A stretch of 30,697 nucleotides of DNA from Dentipellis sp. KUC8613 (lineage: Eukaryota; Basidiomycota; Agaricomycetes; Russulales; Hericiaceae): positions 1,511,343-1,542,039 of the forward strand of contig NSJX01000001.1 of the NCBI GenBank assembly GCA_002286715.1, written 5' to 3'. Positions 30,182 to 30,697 of the stretch are shown one piece after another. How positions within the stretch are numbered: position 1 is the stretch's first letter; the number at the start of each line of letters is the position of its first letter. The position numbers and the translations under genes were made by a program. The notes under the pieces are model-generated. The model did not search any database and had not been told where the DNA came from. It was given only the letters and a program-made list of their open reading frames with translations.

Positions 30182-30697
30182 CGAGTCTGCGACAGTCTGA
30201 CAGTCTGAGCTTCCGACAGTCTGACAGTCTGAGCTTCCAACAGTGTGACTGTCCGAGCTTCCAACAGTCTGGCTGTCCGAGCTTCCGACAGTCTGACACT
30301 CCCAGGCTCCGACAGTCTGACACTCCCAGGCTCTGACAGTCTGACACTCCAAGTCTCTGACAGCCTGACACTCCGAGTCTGTGACAGTCTGACAGTCTGA
30401 GCTTCTGACTGTCCAAGTCTCTGACAGTCTGACTGTACGAGCTTCTGACAATCTCACACTCCAAGTCTCGGACAGTGTGACTGTCCGGGCTTCCGACAGT
30501 GTGACTGTCCAAGCTTCCGACAGTGTGACTGTCTGAGCTTCCAACAGTCTGACACTCCCAGGCTCCGACAGTCCGACTGTCCCAGCTTCCAGCAGTCTAA
30601 CACTCCCAGGCTCCGACAGTCTGACACTCCCAGGCTCCGACAGTCTGACACTCCAAGTCTCTGACAGTCTGACACTCCGAGTCTGTGACAGTCAGAC
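30182..30697. repeat. 24-bp minisatellite array, continues past the window
   Basis: About 21 units of 24 bp begin at 30191, 30215, 30239, 30263, 30287, 30311, 30335, 30359, 30383, then, after a 16-bp partial unit at 30407, at 30423 and every 24 bp to 30687. A typical unit is GACAGTCT-GACACTCC-CAGGCTCC; the thirds are alike, so the unit looks built from a GACAGTCT-like 8-mer. Because 24 is a multiple of three, several minus-strand frames stay open as 8-residue repeats (such as SDCQTVGS); I treat these as repeat artefacts, not genes. Confidence 0.92.

Noticed and set aside
30120..30675. Three minus-strand open frames (73-134 codons) with 8-residue repeats
   Set aside because: They are a by-product of a 24-bp repeat whose length is a multiple of three; no start context or non-repeat sequence supports a gene.
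1..30697. CRISPR arrays, bacterial operons, phage or rRNA genes
   Set aside because: The window is clearly intron-rich fungal nuclear DNA. The only regular array (30182-30697) is a minisatellite without unique spacers, and no rRNA or convincing tRNA sequence was seen.

Overview
The window looks like nuclear DNA of a basidiomycete, most likely an Agaricomycete. Almost every coding gene I could rebuild is split by short GT-AG introns, nearly all 49-75 nt. A Plavaka-type DNA transposon is present, as is a protein with a C-terminal domain that I know only from large uncharacterised Agaricomycetes families. I assembled gene models by hand from splice sites and reading phase; a chain of exons that stays in frame to a single stop is the main support for each.

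Layout from left to right. At 420-1560 (-) lies a membrane-anchored coiled-coil protein. At 2309-6512 (-) is a complete, frame-intact Plavaka/CACTA-like transposase of 1341 aa. From about 7135 to 8365 comes an A-rich tract, a decayed coding remnant and a strongly G-rich minisatellite-like block. At 8877-11485 (-) is an intact 14-exon SNF2-family ATPase (628 aa) without a RING insert. At 11797-12360 (-) is another decayed coding remnant, followed by GC-rich low-complexity DNA to about 13890. At 13890-15745 (-) is a pseudogene of the 26S proteasome subunit RPN1, with four splice sites still visible but several frameshifts.

From 17293 to 25980, three genes lie head-to-tail on the minus strand: a SUN-domain membrane protein (425 aa), a 202-aa protein of unknown family, and a 16-exon gene for a 1729-aa, mostly disordered, internally repetitive protein with the conserved C-terminal domain. 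At 26740-27205 (-) is a decayed fragment of an ER HSP70 (BiP/KAR2). At 27721-29172 (+) is an intact 7-exon WD40 protein (367 aa) with a C-terminal membrane anchor, in noticeably AT-rich DNA. The right end (29280-30697) is repetitive: two diverged ~145-150 bp repeats and a 24-bp minisatellite that runs off the window.

The genes do not form an obvious pathway. The picture is a dynamic, transposon- and repeat-rich accessory region holding intact lineage-specific genes next to dead copies of two essential housekeeping genes. Because the neighbouring multi-exon genes are perfectly in frame, the frameshifts in the dead copies are unlikely to be sequencing noise.
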